This document shows positions 46,029 to 58,407 of a DNA stretch of 64,000 nucleotides, piece after piece. The stretch is taken from positions 31,558-95,557 of the forward strand of contig LVLI01000218.1 of NCBI GenBank assembly GCA_001687465.1, written 5' to 3'. Both the position numbers and the translations under genes were made by a program. Every line of letters begins with the position of its first letter. Position 1 is the first letter of the stretch. The stretch is from Halocafeteria seosinensis. Lineage: Eukaryota; Sar; Bigyra; Bicosoecida. Below the pieces are notes generated by a model. The model saw only the letters and a program-made list of their open reading frames with translations, ran no database searches and was not told the origin of the DNA.

Positions 46029-47315
46029 ATGGCGGTCGCAGGAGGACACCAGAGGCCTCAGACTAGTGAACAATCTCCATGGAGGATGTTCACGTCACGA
46101 TCGTTAGGCAAGTACTATTGGACTAAAGGAGATAAGGAGACAGCCCAATGGGATCCACCAGTACTACCAGAGACTGTGCTATTCAATGGACTAGCTCTAG
46201 GATGCAAAGATGATAGCACGTTCTCCCTGTCGAGGTTATCGCCTTTTGATCGGAGGAATATGTGGAATCGTTGGGCACAACATTCTGGTGTTCAGCTCAA
46301 TGCGGAAGTACAGTCTCACATGCCGTCTAGTGTATCCCAGAGCCAAACAGAAACTATTAAATTTATTGAACGTGCTTTCAAAGCAATACGAAATCACCTG
46401 GATCAGTTATGGGATAACGAGCAAGGATGCTTTTTGCTGTCGGTGCCTCGACCTCCGAAACTACCTGAACGCAAGTGGCCGATAATCCCGAAGTACCCGC
46501 AAGTTTCAAAGAAGGACCAATGGACTAGCCCACAACTGTTACCCAACAATACTATAAGAGAAATTTACGATTACCGAATGGTATACACAGGAGATAACAA
46601 TTCGATGCGAGTTTCGAGTGCTATCTGTCCCTTGGAAGGAATGCACTTGTATCGACTCATCTACGAGAATGGTTTCAAGAAGACACTGGAGATTGGTATG
46701 GCGTGCGGTCTTTCGGCTCTCTATATATGTGCCGCTCTCGCCGATCTGGACAAGGATAGCACCGCTACGGAGGAACGTAAGCATTTCTCTATAGATCCAT
46801 TTCAGACAACTCAGTGGGCCTCTGCGGCAACCACGCAATTAAAAAGGGCCGGTTTGGAACAGTATTCACAACACATTGAGGAGTATGCTCATGTCGCCAT
46901 ACCACAGTTGGAGAAAAATGGGCATAGCTTTGACCTAGTATTTGTGGATGGAATGCATTTGTTTGATTACACATTAGTAGACCTTTTCCTAGCAGACAAA
47001 GTGCTCAGGGTTGGCGGCCTACTGGTAAGAATGCCCATGAATTTATTAGGTACGCTTGCAAGAAATATTACGCGTATTCAACGTTCGCAGGTGCTTGACG
47101 ATATTAAACATCCAGGTGTGGCAGATTGCTTGCAGTACATCATGAGCAATTACACACACTGGCACTTTGTGAGAACTCATGATTGTAGTGACACTTCCGG
47201 TTGCTTCATCAAGATTGCTCCGGATATGCGCAAATGGAGCGATCATGCACCTTGGTCCGGTTGTCGGTCGACATCAGATGATATGTCCTCAAATAAGCGA
47301 CAGAAACTAGTATAA
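46029..47315 (+). CDS. WW domain joined to a class I SAM methyltransferase
   Basis: Intronless, 428 residues. Near the start (about residues 18-45) lies a WW-like motif: a Trp, then GKYYWTKGDKETAQWDPP, with the paired aromatic and closing W-x-x-P of such domains. The C-terminal half (about 200-400) is a Rossmann methyltransferase of the caffeoyl-CoA O-methyltransferase / Methyltransf_24 kind: motif I LEIGMACGLSALY, SIDPFQTTQW after the second strand, and FDLVFVDGMHLFDYTLVDL with the metal- or SAM-associated acidic residues. Between them is a linker with an FIERAFKAIRNHLD helix. The substrate is unknown; a WW domain would let it bind proline-rich proteins. Confidence 0.75.
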   Translation: MAVAGGHQRPQTSEQSPWRMFTSRSLGKYYWTKGDKETAQWDPPVLPETVLFNGLALGCKDDSTFSLSRLSPFDRRNMWNRWAQHSGVQLNAEVQSHMPSSVSQSQTETIKFIERAFKAIRNHLDQLWDNEQGCFLLSVPRPPKLPERKWPIIPKYPQVSKKDQWTSPQLLPNNTIREIYDYRMVYTGDNNSMRVSSAICPLEGMHLYRLIYENGFKKTLEIGMACGLSALYICAALADLDKDSTATEERKHFSIDPFQTTQWASAATTQLKRAGLEQYSQHIEEYAHVAIPQLEKNGHSFDLVFVDGMHLFDYTLVDLFLADKVLRVGGLLVRMPMNLLGTLARNITRIQRSQVLDDIKHPGVADCLQYIMSNYTHWHFVRTHDCSDTSGCFIKIAPDMRKWSDHAPWSGCRSTSDDMSSNKRQKLV

Positions 47316-47555
47316 AAGACATTAGAATGTTTTGTATTGCCTGCGTTGTGAACTGGCTGCAGACTTGGAGTTGAAGTTCTGCAGTTGCCGTTTACTCTCA
47401 AGGACATTGAAGATTCAGAATATCGTTAATTCCAACGAGCCATTACAGTTTGTCTGGTTGATTGTCGTGGCTGAAAAACCCATGATATACACCAATAAAG
47501 CACTCTTTCTCCATAGAGCATTTGTTGAACAGTTGAGTTGTGTATTGCATTAGCC

Positions 47556-48625
47556 ATGTCTTTGGCGTCGGGATCAAATGCTGGCGTGCTACGAAGGAGA
47601 GGCCTTCCCGAAGGCACAGACCGAAAGATTAAGGAGAACCCGAGATACAAACACGTCAAATCCACACTAGACACAGGCCCCACAACAAAAAAGCAGCATA
47701 TACCGAGTAAGTACTTGAATGGACACTGTGGAGAATTCTAACGCTTCATTTGAATGTCTTTCACGGTTGCGTTGATTTCGCAGCAACACGCGAGGTTACC
47801 AAGCGCCGTGACGAAATTTTTGAGAGAATCAGACCGTTGGAACTGTACTCCATGATTGTTGAATACGAAGAGGTGCGTGATTGTGCTTTACTGGCATGTG
47901 AGCCCAAGTTCCCACTACCGTTGGTGTATGTACAGGGTCAAAACACTGGCACGGAAGGAGGTCCGCAGATTGTAACCATCCCTGCAGCTGCAGACAAAGA
48001 TACCAGCAAACCTTTCCTCTTAGTCGATGCGCGTGATAAAGAGGCATACGATCAGTGTCATCTAATGGAAGCGATCAATTTCCCAGCCATACTACTTAAT
48101 CGGGACAAGATTGATTATCAAATAATGCAATATGTAAGCCCAGCTTTGCTCATGCCTGGCTAGGAAACATTTAGGCGAATCAGTGCCCTATTTCAATGTG
48201 GTATACAGAAGAATAAGCCAGACTGTTGTATAGTAATATATGATGAGAATGAGTCCGTCGCACCATCGGTGGCTGGCAAATTGGTTGAACGTGGCTATGA
48301 GAATGTATATCTGCTTACTGGAGGCCTGAGAGTAGTTGCAAAAAAATATCCGTTACTTATAGATGGTGAAATACCCGAGGGATTGGTTCCCTCCGAAGAC
48401 TCTTCACCCAGAACCGCTCGAACAAATGGCCAAGGAAGTTCAGTTACCCCTAGGCATCCCTCGGCATCGTCCAGAAGGTCAAGAAAGGACGCTAGTGCTG
48501 CAAATGGAAAACTAGTAGATCGAATTAATGAAAATGAGGGCAGAACTCCCGTCTCACGGAATGGAGGCAAAGCTTACTCAAGTGCCCGAACGACAGAATC
48601 TAAACGTCCAGCAAGATATCTATAG
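47556..48625 (+). CDS. CEP41: CEP41-like rhodanese-domain centrosomal protein
   Basis: Cilium protein that in animals promotes tubulin glutamylation in the axoneme. Exons 47556-47706, 47784-48133 and 48209-48625. The N-terminus has the CEP41 signature NPRYKHVKSTLDTG, then a KRRDEIFERIRP helix. The rhodanese domain follows with LLVDARDKEAYDQCHLMEAINFPA, the IVIYDENE strand and ERGYENVYLLTGGLRVVAKKYP. The catalytic Cys is absent, as in CEP41. A further 63 bp stop-free segment (47873-47935) has GTGCGT...CAG ends and may be another intron, giving 284 instead of 305 residues. The tail is basic and Ser-rich. Confidence 0.85.
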
Positions 48626-48754
48626 CTCGCCAAAATCGGGAAGCCGTATACATAAATAATGCTACTAAATATACCAAACCAAGATGCATTTCAAGACAGT
48701 ATATTTTGCACACAAGCCATCAGATTCCGACCTCATAACTTCTGCACCAGTGCG

Positions 48755-49225
48755 TCAATCCTGGTCCTCCTCATCATCTTCATCCTCTTCGTCTTTCTGG
48801 TCTTCGTCCTCTTCTTTAGGTTCATTCTCAACTGCATATGTTTCTTCGTCTAGACTTTGGAACGCTACAATATAGGTCGGTTTTTCTCCTTTCCAGGCCA
48901 ATTTGAAAAAGCATATATAGTGCGTTTGGTTCGTAACGCTAACGCCATATGAAGTACCTGCTATACAGTGCCATATTCCCCCATGGAGGGATTCCATCTT
49001 TTTCTTTATAGCCGTAGCCTGATCTTTCTCCAATACATGTGATACCAAAGCCTCCTTTGCAGCTTCAATAACGTTGGTCTGCATTTCCTGCGACATATCG
49101 GATCGCAATATCGTTGGGGGTAATATATCCTCCTTCTTTTTCTGTGGCTGCTTTGTTTGCTGCTGCTGTTGCTGCGTCCCAGACTTTCCACCGCTCCCTG
49201 TCCCTACCTGTTGCTCTGTCGACAT
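48755..49225 (-). CDS. LC8-type dynein light chain with Gln-rich head and acidic tail
   Basis: Intronless, 156 residues. Residues about 35-125 follow the dynein light chain fold: RSDMSQEMQTNVIEAAKEAL, EKDQATAIKKKM and GGIWHCIAGTSYGVSVTNQTHYICFFKL. Canonical LC8 is about 90 residues and ends soon after the last strand; this one adds a poly-Gln/Lys N-terminus and a C-terminus of some 25 Asp/Glu residues, and the GRNFGS loop reads GTSYGV. It is therefore more likely a specialised flagellar light chain (LC8/LC10-like) than the conserved hub protein. Divergent from ELP1. Confidence 0.8.
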   Translation of the reverse strand: MSTEQQVGTGSGGKSGTQQQQQQTKQPQKKKEDILPPTILRSDMSQEMQTNVIEAAKEALVSHVLEKDQATAIKKKMESLHGGIWHCIAGTSYGVSVTNQTHYICFFKLAWKGEKPTYIVAFQSLDEETYAVENEPKEEDEDQKDEEDEDDEEDQD

Positions 49226-49661
49226 CTTTCTTGATTTGTTATCTTGAACTTCCCCGTGCTATCACAACTTGACCGTTGGTGGGTGGTTTGTGTTGAAAAG
49301 GCTCTCCCTCGACTACAATGACGCTACTCCGTTCACAAGCTTGCTCTATGCAATCTTAATTAACTGTTCATTTAACCAGATTCCCGAGATATACAAAATA
49401 ATTCAATGCACGAGCTACTACTGGCATGAAGCAATTGGGTCGACATTCCCACCGTGCAAACAATTCGTTCACTTTCGATCTGCGATGATTCCCGACATTG
49501 CCACACACAGGTTTCCGGCCGATGTGATGGCCATACGTGCATTGTTTCCCCAATATTGGAAGAAGGAGTGGACAAGCAACCTTGTGGCTCGAACTGGTCC
49601 TGATAGTAGGGAGAATTGGATAATATAGACAGGAATTCTCGCCGGCGACACCAACTCGACC
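49226..49661. promoter_or_regulatory. Divergent promoter region, light chain / ELP1
   Basis: 436 bp between divergent starts with no supported coding content; no specific element recognised. Confidence 0.4.
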
Positions 49662-52600
49662 ATGCGTAACTTGGAGACTCTGGAGCATAGACGCTCCTGC
49701 ATCGGTCACAGTGCCCATGGGGCTGACCCTATTGTTGCTATAGCAGTAGATACGAGCGGACGAACTGTCAGTGATGTAGCACCCGAAATAAAACAGGTAG
49801 CAGGGACTGCAGCGAGCAGTCTGGTGTACGCACTGACACGGGAAGGAACTGTGGTATGCGTGGATGAAGTCTCGCAGGGTCGAAGTGATAAGGATAATGT
49901 TGCTATCACAAACGGAGAAGGGGATGGAGCTTTCAAGCAAAGTTCTCATGTTGTATGGAGCATCCAGCTTCCAGTTGCTACGAAAGAGGAAATGGAGGAC
50001 GACGCTCCTGCTAGTGAGTGGTTCCACGCTACTTTCCTGGCGGAATTTGATTCGCTATTCTTAGCGAACCATGATGGGAGATTACTGATGCTGGATGTTT
50101 TATCTAGGGAGACCAGCGATGTTGGAACCATCGAAGGAGTAAGTTTGTGGGTCAGAGTCTACCTTCAAGTTTGATCTGAGTAATGTGGGCCTACACTTGT
50201 TTCACAGGGAGTACTCGCTGCGGATTGGACTGCAGACCAGGAAATGGTTGCGCTGGCTAATGCTAATGGAAATTTACTAGTCTTAACAGCTCATTGGGAG
50301 GTTAGTGTCTCCTGCCAAAAGACGTGACTTATATTGCACCAGATGCAATTTCACTTGGAACCGCAGGTGTTAGCTGAAGTACCTTACGAACCACCGGAGT
50401 CATCATCTCCAACACATTTATGCTGGAGGCACGACAACCAATACTTGGCGTTAAGCACTTGCGATGCATCCACATCCCAGAGGACGCTGAGGGTGTGGAC
50501 ACAGGATTTGACACTCCACGGTGTCGGGCGACATGAAGATAATACCAATGTAGCTGACCTCCAGGCGTCTCTTCACTGGAACCCGAACGGGAGCTTGATA
50601 GCGATGCCACAAGTTAAGAGAGATGTGCTACAGATTGTGTTTTTCGAAAGAAATGGGCTCCGGCATAGAGAGTTTGTGTTGCCCTGGGTAGATCCTCCGA
50701 TTCAATACGTGTCCTCCTTATGCTGGAATGTGGGAGCCGACTTGTTGGCTGTTTGCCTTACGGATCGGCACCAACCTTACGGTTCATCGGCGCTCCAATT
50801 ATGGTATCGAGAGAACTACCATTGGTATTTAAAGCAACACATCGAGTTTCATTCCCAAAACTGTCATCTCGAGGAGATCTCATCGATCGAATGGGACCCA
50901 GAGAATGCCTATACTCTTCGGGTTGCGACGACAGATCGTAGTACGCTATCCAGATCTTTACACCTCGTGCACTTCGACTGGAGCTACTGCATTAGCAAAG
51001 GGCCGAAATGTAATTCAGCCGTCATCGATGGGAAAGCATTAAAACTAACATCATTCAAACACGCTATTGTAGCTCCGCCCGAGAGCTATGCCACCCTGGA
51101 ATTTTCTTCGACTCTTTATAGTGCATGCTTTGAGCCGACTTCAATGCATCATAAAATGCTGGGCTCGGATGACTTCCTGGCGGTCACAGGAGACAACCGT
51201 ATCGCTGTCTTGACGTGCTCTGGATACTTGTGTGTTTGCGTCTCTGGTCTAAACTCCCCTCGCAGTAGACAAGCACGTTCTGGAAAGCTAGTAGTGGCTG
51301 TGCAAGACGAAGAAGGTGACTTCTGGTGTGAAGGAGGAGTCCCTTCCTATTTCGACGAAGACAGTTCTTTACCCTGGGGCGGACAATTGAAAGTGAATGT
51401 AGCGGAGCTCATGGGCTACAGTCTCTCTTGCATCCGCTGTCTTAGGTGGGTGAGTGCAGACGTAGCGTATGCAGCGGGACAGTTAGTTGCAAACTATTGC
51501 TTCGTATTCGTAGCCGAAGAAGATGACAGTTATAGTCACAAGGATATTCTGGTTTTACTTTCCCTTTCTAAGCCGCAATCGGGAGAGTTGACATCCACAG
51601 TGCGCAAATTTCCAATTCGTCAAGGAAGAGTGCTTCAAGTGTGTAGAGACGAGCTAGTCCGCGATTTTGTCCTATTCCAGCTAAGTGACGGAAGCGTATT
51701 TGAATTAGCGACTCGCGACGGCAGTGTCAGTTTTCGGACGAAAATTCCAGAGGCTTCTACCAAAATGCTGCTACTTCCGCCAAAAGTGCCAGTTAAGGAC
51801 GTAGAGGAACAGCACGGAGACGCAGATATCCAGGAACGAGAATCAGTGGACACGGACGAAGCTGCGACGGGTAGCCGCTCGGAGAGTTACTCTTTGCATT
51901 CACACCTCACCGCCACTACCCCGTCGTCCTTTCTTGTGTCGCTGAGCAGTTCCTCCGGTAACTTATACCTCGAAGATAGACTTATTTGCCCAGCATGTAG
52001 CTCTATTGACACTCACTGGAGTCTTTCGCGATGCATGGACGCATCCAGGGAGTGGAAGGACTATGTTAGTACCCGGCTTGTATATTCTACTCTTGGCCCA
52101 ATTCCTGACCTTTGTTTTGCATCCCGAGAAACCCTAGAAGCACTTACGAGCGTCGACCAAAAAGGCGAGCATAACGCGAAGCTATTCGAAAACAATGCGT
52201 TTGATCGAAAGGGTATTAGGCCCCTAGAACGCGGAGCGAGAATAGTATCTGCCATTCCATGGGAGGCAGAAGTCGTCCTCCAAATGCCTCGTGGGAATTT
52301 AGAGGGAATCTTTCCCCGTACGTTGGTGTTGGCAAATACGAGATACTTTCTGGACACTCAACAGTACCGCCATGCTGTGGAAGTAATGCGACGTCATCGG
52401 ATTGACCTCAACCTATTGGTAGACCATGACCCTTTTAGCTTTAAGAAATGTGCAGAAAAGATGGTTGGTCAAATACGACATCATGATAGGTGGGACTTGT
52501 TCCTTTCGGCCCTAGAGAACGAAGACGTCACTAAGACAAGGTATCCTCCTCCTCCTGCATCAACTCGAAGCATTTCCGCTTCACAGACGATAATCAGCAC

Positions 52601-54848
52601 CAATGAGGAAAGCCAGGGCCCATGGGAGAATGTCAGCAAAAAAGATGAAGTATGCCGCATCTTCCGGTATGCTGTGCTGCAACGCTACCCCGTGATTAGC
52701 CCACTTCTTACTGGGGAAGAGTTTTCCAAGTATGAATATGCAGAGGATCCACCTTGGAACTTGGTGTATTCGCTGTTGACTTCGTATTGCAAGCAATCTA
52801 CACCGGAAGTCGATAAAGCTCTTCAGTTGATACAAAGAGTAGCAGATATGGAGTCTTCTGAACGCAAACCGCTCCTATACGAGAGCTTATCCAAGCACCT
52901 TTCTGCGGATAAGCTACTTGACCATTTACTATTATTAGTGGATTCTGACTTGTTGTACGAGGAATCACTGTGCACATATGACCTAAATCTCGTCGTTCTC
53001 GTCACTCAGAAGTCCCAGAAAGACCCTAAAGAATATCTGCCCTTTCTTCGACAGTTGCAGCAACTGGAAAAGAGAAACCCTCTGTATCGTAACATAGCAA
53101 TTGACGTGTACCTGAAGAGGTGGGTGGAAGCTGCTGAGCACCTCTTTCAAGTTTACCAGGCTCAAGAAATGTCCGAAGACGAGGAAGATATAGCGAAGAA
53201 CGGTTCAACGTGGACCGGGATTACTGCAGAAAGCAACATAGAAATGCTCATCAGGGAGCCTCTTCGAGCATGCTACGCCATACTAGTCCAGTATGAGTGT
53301 TTTGAGACAGGGAGGACGTTGTTGTTTGGCTCGTGTGGAATCCTGTTCCAGCATTTATCTGCCGAATGGGGGAAGTGGTTAGGGGAGAGAGGGTCTAAAC
53401 TAATCCAAGAATGCCGCTCAGAGGCATTGAAGCAGCAAAAGAATCCGTCTATCCAACACTGTCTTTCAATTGAAGATTCGCGTGTAGAGAGGGCACGAAA
53501 ATTGCGCCAGTGGTCGGTTGCGTGCCTTACTGCCCTTGATCCTCCACAGCTTGAAGAGGCTGTTGCTGTTTGCGCTCAATATCCACATTTGACACCTGGG
53601 TGGAAGGCAGCATCGGCGATTATGCATCGCACTGACTACTGTAGTACAGAAAAGATCAACGCGGCATGGGCGATGGCAACAGACCTTAGGAAGTCTTCCA
53701 GTAGAGAAAATTGGAAAGGCGCTGCTCAGCTGCTATGCGATTTCTGCAATGATGTTGAGAGTGCTGTTCTAGTGTTATGTGGATTGGAGAATGTCTCCAT
53801 GGATGCGGAAGTTAGCGGGACGACTAACGGATTATACGAAGACGCTGTTGCCCTTGCGCGTGTTCACAAGCGCGATGATCTCGTTGAGACAGTAATTGTA
53901 CAAGCTATCTCTGGTGCAGCTCAGCACCTGTGTGATTCGTTTACAGAACGCATTCAGACGTTCGAAAAAGCGTATGCCAAGTTGGAAGAAAACCGGGACA
54001 TGAGAATGAACATGCCGATTCACGAACTTCTTGGAGTTACGGAAACCCAGCTGGAGGAAAGGCTAAAGGAAGAAGATCAAGATGATGGTGGGTCGGTGTG
54101 GTCAGATACAACCAGTGTAGCGGGATCAGTAGCCTCCGGAGGTTCTGAGGAATCGGCCGGAAGTCGCTTTACAGATCTATCCAAACTCTCTGGCTCTTCG
54201 CTTGGCTCTGCTACATCAAGTAACACTCGTAAGACCGATGGTCGTTTTAGTGGGATATCTTCGCTGGATCTGAGCACCAATCCCTTCTCTAATAGCGGGC
54301 ACGAACTTGATTCCCAAGAACGAGAGCTTCACCGTCGCGAAAAGAAACGGGAGCAAAAGAAGAAAAAGAAATCCAGCCGAGAGAAACGCATCGGACGACC
54401 AGGAAGTAGTAGAGAACAGGGATACTATGAAGAGCACCTTTCCAGGTCATTGCCTAGTGATGATGAAATAAGGGAGTGGGAAAACTTCTGTGTAACTCTT
54501 GCCACTCTTGGCCAAATTAAGCAGGCTGAGCGTGTACGAAGTCGCTACTGCGATATGGTCAAACGAATGATTAGGTACGGGGAATTACCGCCGCGAGTAA
54601 GGTTCCCTCCAAAACCAGAGAACGCCACTAACAAGGTAATAATGGTAGCACCATACCCAGGGGCCGCTTCTAAACCAGTTCCTGAGAATTTGCTTCCAGA
54701 CCCTGAAACAACCCAGAACCAAGATGCTCATCCTGACGATCGCTATGCATGGGTGGATAATCGCCTCGAAACTTTACGGAGGAAAGAAATCGACGATTTT
54801 ATGAAACCCTTAGCTGATGTGTCGGGAACCAGCCTTCGGAACAGTTGA
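49662..54848 (+). CDS. ELP1: ELP1/IKAP, scaffold of the Elongator tRNA-modifying complex
   Basis: Largest Elongator subunit; the complex modifies wobble uridines in tRNA. Exons 49662-50138, 50208-50300 and 50343-54848 give 1,691 residues, longer than the human 1,332. The N-terminal half forms WD40 propellers (DWTADQEMVALANANGNLLVLT; CWRHDNQYLALSTCD; LRVWTQDLTLHG; LCWNVGADLLAVCL). A TPR-like helical region follows (GLYEDAVALARVHKRDDLVE). Near the C-terminus a Lys/Arg-rich cluster (KKREQKKKKKSSREKR, about residue 1530) corresponds to the tRNA-binding basic segment, preceded by a Ser/Gly-rich linker as in the family. The third exon alone is 4.5 kb. Confidence 0.93.
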
Positions 54849-56062
<1,214 letters not shown>

Positions 56063-56310
56063 TGATCGTTTGTCATCGCTTTAGTTTACTATGAACTATT
56101 TCAACTAATATAGACATGCGAGTATAATTTTTGGGTTACTACTCCCAGTTCAATTTCATGCTTCTTGTTTAACTTCAATCGCCAGGAATTCTTCTTTAGG
56201 GTGAGGGTTTGTACAAGGTTTCGTGTTGAGATTGCTATACGCGACTGCAAGGTGGTCTGGTAGTATTTACAATCACCAGACCAGTATTGTCAACAAACAT
56301 CTAGTTTAAG

Positions 56311-58407
56311 ATGGGTCTGCCAACAGCCACAAAAATTATGCTATTCATCGTAGTGATTCCTTTCGTGCTTGGGGGAAGCCGAAAACCTCGTGTATGAGAC
56401 AAATATACCCCATAAAAAACCACAACACCTGGGGGCTTACTTAGAAATGTTTCTAGCCGAAGAAGAGACTCAAATTGAATGGAGTGACCTGAAAAATTGC
56501 TCGCTCTTTTTGGGGGAAGTAACGAGTTCCGGCTGGAAACAAGAAACGAATTCCTCTTTACGGAGAATCACCTATTTCTTTGGCTTGGAGATTAATAAGA
56601 GTATGTTTTTGACTTCATTGTGTTCCAATTTTGGATGAAACTGGAACTACCCAATACCGACTATGCAGCGTATGAAATTGCTGCATCTTGTCCCTTGAAT
56701 GAAGAACTCAAGTTCTTTCCGCTTCCGCTACACTTCTACACAAACTTTGACGAAGCGCATGAGCAAATGCAGAATCGAGGAGAATACACCTCAATGTTAC
56801 AGGTAATAATCAACCCGGCATCTCTACATCGAAAGTTCGAATAATCTCTGTTGGCTATTTTACGGATATACAGTTGAATCCAATGTACGTGGAACGATCC
56901 GTGCGGACTCCAGAGACACCGTGGGAACTATGCCCTAGTATTAGTTCTAAGGATGAAAATTTTCGCTTGGACTGGTTGGAGCCAGCTGGGTTTATCATAG
57001 TTTACTTTATTCTAGCGTTTGCGTATATAACTTTGATACTCCCTGCTAAACGGTCCTCTGAATTGGTGTGTGTACGAGTTACACAAGTTGTTCTGGAGGA
57101 CATCGTGTCACAGCCCTGTGCGAAACCAGAGTATATGGTCAGACCAAATTGTCTTCTGGAAGACGGTGCAGCAGGTCAGTGTATAAACAACGTCGCATCA
57201 AAGCCACAAAGGGCACTCCAACATTTTCTTGGACTTCAAGGAAAAGGCTACAGGCGCAAGCACATACTAGGCAAGTGCCAAATCCCCAGTCGGCAGCTTA
57301 CCTCAATCTTGAAAACACTCCACCAACAGAGACAATCAGAACATGAGTGCGCAAGTGCAAGAACAAAATTGATTCGCCATCATCTGGTTCGCTCGGGCAA
57401 ATTTGTATCCCCGGTCAATCCAATGTTCCAGCACTGGGAGGAAGTTTCTCGTGTAATGAGAAATGGTGACTCTCCTACAGAAGAGAGTACCACAGTTTCT
57501 TCCCTGCGATCTTTCCAGTGCCTAAGTCTCACACGTATTAGGACATGTATTGACTTGATAGCGACTCAAAGGGTAAGATCGATTCTACGTTATGGTTTGC
57601 TATCCACACAAACCAAATTCCGTTCCTCACAGTTGAGCTTTAGAGAAATTCTTCTCATGGTTGGCCAACTGATAGTTCCCCAGCATGAGACCAAGTATAT
57701 ACTCCATTCAGTGCAAGTCAGTGCTGCTGCTTTTCCGTGTAGTCGTGTTTAATTTCTTATGTAACGTGAGTCGCAGAACATATGGAGTTTGGTACCTTCG
57801 ACTAGGGAATTTGAAGTATTGGAGAGTCAGACTAGACATTCTTCTCTGAACACCGTTAGTATACCCATGTTTGTTGCTTATTTAACCAAACGACTATTAT
57901 AAGAGTTGCTATTACAGGTTGAAAGATTCCTCAAGGATTTGTATAACATTGAAGACTTGCCCAAGAAACTCAAGACCCTGGAAAGTTATCTAGATCTTGC
58001 AATGCTGAATGCTTCGATTCGAGCCCATTCAAACAAAGTAATTACCCAGGCTACACTATGAACAATGCAGTAATAATTTATTCCAAACTGTCTTACAGGA
58101 AGGAGAGGGATGTAGTCTCCAAGATAAAGAGATCAAGTTAAGAAGCGTAGAGATGTCAGTTGGCAGACTTATAATGCAGCTTCAGAACCCGGAGTTCCCT
58201 CGGGAAGAAGCAATAGCTGGAATTGAAACACTAGAAAAAAAGCTCTTTTGGATCCGAGTGTACGCTTACTCAAAACTGAACCACTTAAAGCAAAACCGAT
58301 GCAGCAATCGTAGACTCGGCGTTGCGAAACTGTCCTACCAACTCAAACCCTACAACCAGCGAATAATCCCTAAGAGTAAAAAGCCAAACTTGGATGCCAT
58401 ATGGTGA
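56311..58407 (+). CDS. Unrecognised type I membrane protein with coiled cytoplasmic part; apparent frameshift in exon 1
   Basis: Six exons: 56311-56600, 56669-56802, 56874-57716, 57777-57854, 57918-58037 and 58099-58407. The first 20 codons form a signal peptide (KIMLFIVVIPFVLG), but the frame then breaks at a run of five G (56371-56375); dropping to the adjacent frame gives EAENLVYETNIPHKKP and continues to the donor. An extracellular or luminal part with Cys pairs is followed by a membrane span (FIIVYFILAFAYITLIL), then about 430 residues of Arg/Lys- and Leu-rich helical sequence. I do not recognise the family. The break may be a base-call error or a real lesion. It ends one base before the convergent DNAJC7-like gene. 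Confidence 0.55.

Noticed and set aside
48134-48163. 30 bp intron in CEP41 ending at TAG
   Set aside because: Too short compared with all other introns; the 75 bp alternative ending at 48208 restores the conserved CEP41 sequence.
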